From Prinia subflava (lineage: Eukaryota > Chordata > Aves > Passeriformes > Cisticolidae), in contig NC_086247.1 in assembly GCF_021018805.1 (NCBI RefSeq), forward strand, positions 120,632,094 through 120,696,093: a stretch of 64,000 bases of DNA, in the 5' to 3' direction. The position numbers were made by a program, and so were the translations under genes. Of the stretch, positions 62,216 through 64,000 are shown in pieces. How positions within the stretch are numbered: position 1 is the stretch's first letter; each line of letters begins with the position of its first letter. The notes beneath the pieces were generated by a model. That model did not search any database, was not told the origin of the DNA, and saw nothing but the letters and a program-made list of their open reading frames with translations.

Positions 62216-64000
62216 GTCCTCAGCTGTCATATTGCCTTGAAAATGCCAGTGTGAGTTGGTGCCCACTAGCCCTTGTGTTGTGATTACTGAATGGACTGCA
62301 GAAGCAAACCTCAGTGAGGTCTCTGACTGCTCAAAATGGCTAATATTAGTGAACGATGCACCTAGGGTGTAAAACAAGCAAACAAAGAAATGGAGGGAAG
62401 GTAAGAAAAGTTAAAAACAATACCACTCATTTGTTCCATAATTTTGAGAGGTTTCTAGGGATGTTTTAAAGCACTGAGTACTAGATTTTGTATTTACTCA
62501 CCAAATGATTGCAGCATTTTCAACCTTTTTGGATAACATTCTGGTCCCATCATAAATATTGGGAGCTTTGTCACAAGTCCCCATTCTTTTTAAGTCCTTG
62601 ACCAACACTGAAGCAAAATTTTAAGGGGTGTAAGGTTAGATTGCTGAATTTTAGGATCTAAGAGGGCTCAGGGTTAATCAGGTTGCTCCTCATTTCAGGG
62701 AGAAAAAGGAGCTTTTACTTTCAACAAGGTGAATGCTGAGAAGGGCCGAGCTAAAATCAAGAGGCATAAAGCCATCAAAAAATGCCACAATGATGACAGT
62801 ATAAATTCCTTAATAGAATAAAATAGGTGGATGCTATAACAACAAACCTCAGTCATGGTATTTCAAGTGAAGTGATTCCTTCTTCTGCTCTAAATCCTTT
62901 TAATGTGCCTTGTATTGAATATCCCATACAGGTGGAGTACCATAAATTCTGCTATCTAGCAGCACACACTGTTTGTATGAACACTTTCTTCCAGCTGAGA
63001 CACAAGTATTAATAGCAACATGGATCCTTCCTTTCAACCACTTTCCTTCCCCAGAAAAATTTATTTCTGCTGCCTTTGGCATGACTTGCTCTGAGGGAGT
63101 TCACACAGAAGGAACAAATACAGCAAGTGAGAAGCAATTCTAAAACTCTTTTTTATGACAGACATTTTATATGTAAAGCTGTCTTGACCTATCTGTCTGT
63201 TTCTCTCAGGCTATACCATTCTGAAAATTAATTCTTAATGAATCTTTAAATGTGTGAAGAGCAGAGCTGTGTGCTCTAGCAATAATAATTAACAGAAGTG
63301 TAACTCTAGGCTTCTTAGGGCAGGAGAGAACATTTTGTACCTGTCTGCAGTGTCATCCTCCTCTGTGAACTGAGCTAAATAGCACTATAAAAGGGTAAAT
63401 TACCTGGGAGCAGTGGGTTTGTTCCATAGAGCCCCATCAGTTCACTTTCCCATGTATTGATCTTATACACAGTGAAGATTTAAGGAAAAAAGGGAATTTT
63501 TTCCCAGCCATGGCTGGTTTTTATGGGGTTATATCAGAGAAGCCACAGCTTGAAAAGCCCTGCTAGGTCACCCACACTATTTCCCTGCTCCAGAGCCAGT
63601 ACAGCCTCTGTAATGGGATCAACACAAGGACCACGAGCAAGTCTGCAAAATAATTAAGTAAATATCAGTAAAATTAAGTAAAAATAAGTAAAAATATCGT
63701 AAAATAATTACCAATAACTGAAAATGCCTATGTTAAGTAAAGCAACAATGGAGTGAAGAACTTTGCAGCTGACTCTCACCCCTGGCTTCTTAGAAATTGC
63801 TTCACTGTGGCATAGTCCAGGTGGCATATTAATCACCTCATTACTTTTTCATGGCCCAGCACTTTAAAATTAATAAACTAAATTCAAATATTTGTGCTAG
63901 TTCTTGTGGAATGCTTTATACACTGAGTAGCAAAAAATTCACTGTCAATAGAAAAAATTGGCTAATCTTGGGAGAAAATCCCAATGTAATACACCTACAA
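62216..64000. other. Unique non-coding sequence, no gene found
   Basis: About 1.8 kb to the end of the window. No open frame above 61 codons on either strand and no recognised repeat apart from the AT-rich patch at 63647-63713. The window edge cuts unique sequence. Confidence 0.6.
63647..63713. repeat. AT-rich minisatellite-like patch
   Basis: About five to six imperfect copies of a roughly 10-bp unit resembling aaattaagta / aaaataagta. Low-complexity tandem sequence, probably grown by slippage. Confidence 0.75.

Noticed and set aside
1..64000. CRISPR arrays, prokaryotic operons, phage or plasmid features
   Set aside because: No regularly spaced direct repeats with unique spacers, no dense ORFs and clear vertebrate repeats instead.

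Overview
The window looks like non-coding DNA from a bird genome, most likely a songbird. Three CR1-type LINE fragments, all 5'-truncated and all on the minus strand, are the only recognisable autonomous repeats. One is split by a solo LTR whose sequence I recognise from memory as an ERVL-like family abundant in passerines. Mammalian-type repeats (L1, Alu-like SINEs) were not seen. Base composition is moderately AT-rich, CpG is scarce, no CpG island is evident, and stops are frequent in all six frames. There are no closely packed ORFs, operons, ribosome-binding sites or CRISPR arrays, so this is not prokaryotic.

No protein-coding gene, tRNA gene, rRNA gene or known ncRNA could be supported. 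Open frames longer than 60 codons are scattered at about the rate expected by chance, and none shows a recognisable domain. The window is therefore either intergenic (a gene desert) or part of a large intron. Two short segments with good splice signals at both ends (17268-17334 and 25180-25208) and one open frame of about 267 codons on the minus strand (25807-26613) are the only weak coding or exon hints.

Layout: 1-18989 is unique sequence with small microsatellites. 18990-20064 is a CR1 fragment interrupted by a solo LTR (19091-19677) with a 5-bp target-site duplication. 20066-41746 is unique sequence. 41747-41901 is a nearly perfect (GGGGAA)25 array. 44006-44130 is an apparent relic of an inverted tRNA-like repeat. 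55589-56020 is an old CR1 copy. 56841-57307 is a strikingly pure two-phase pentanucleotide array, (TTTTC)25 followed by (TTTCC)66 and a T run. 61646-62215 is another old CR1 copy. The rest is unique sequence with several AT-rich stretches that may be conserved regulatory DNA, which only a multi-species alignment could establish.

The most notable items are the two-phase pentanucleotide array, the GGGGAA array, the LTR-in-CR1 nesting, and the inverted tRNA-like element. I found no evidence for a new gene system here.
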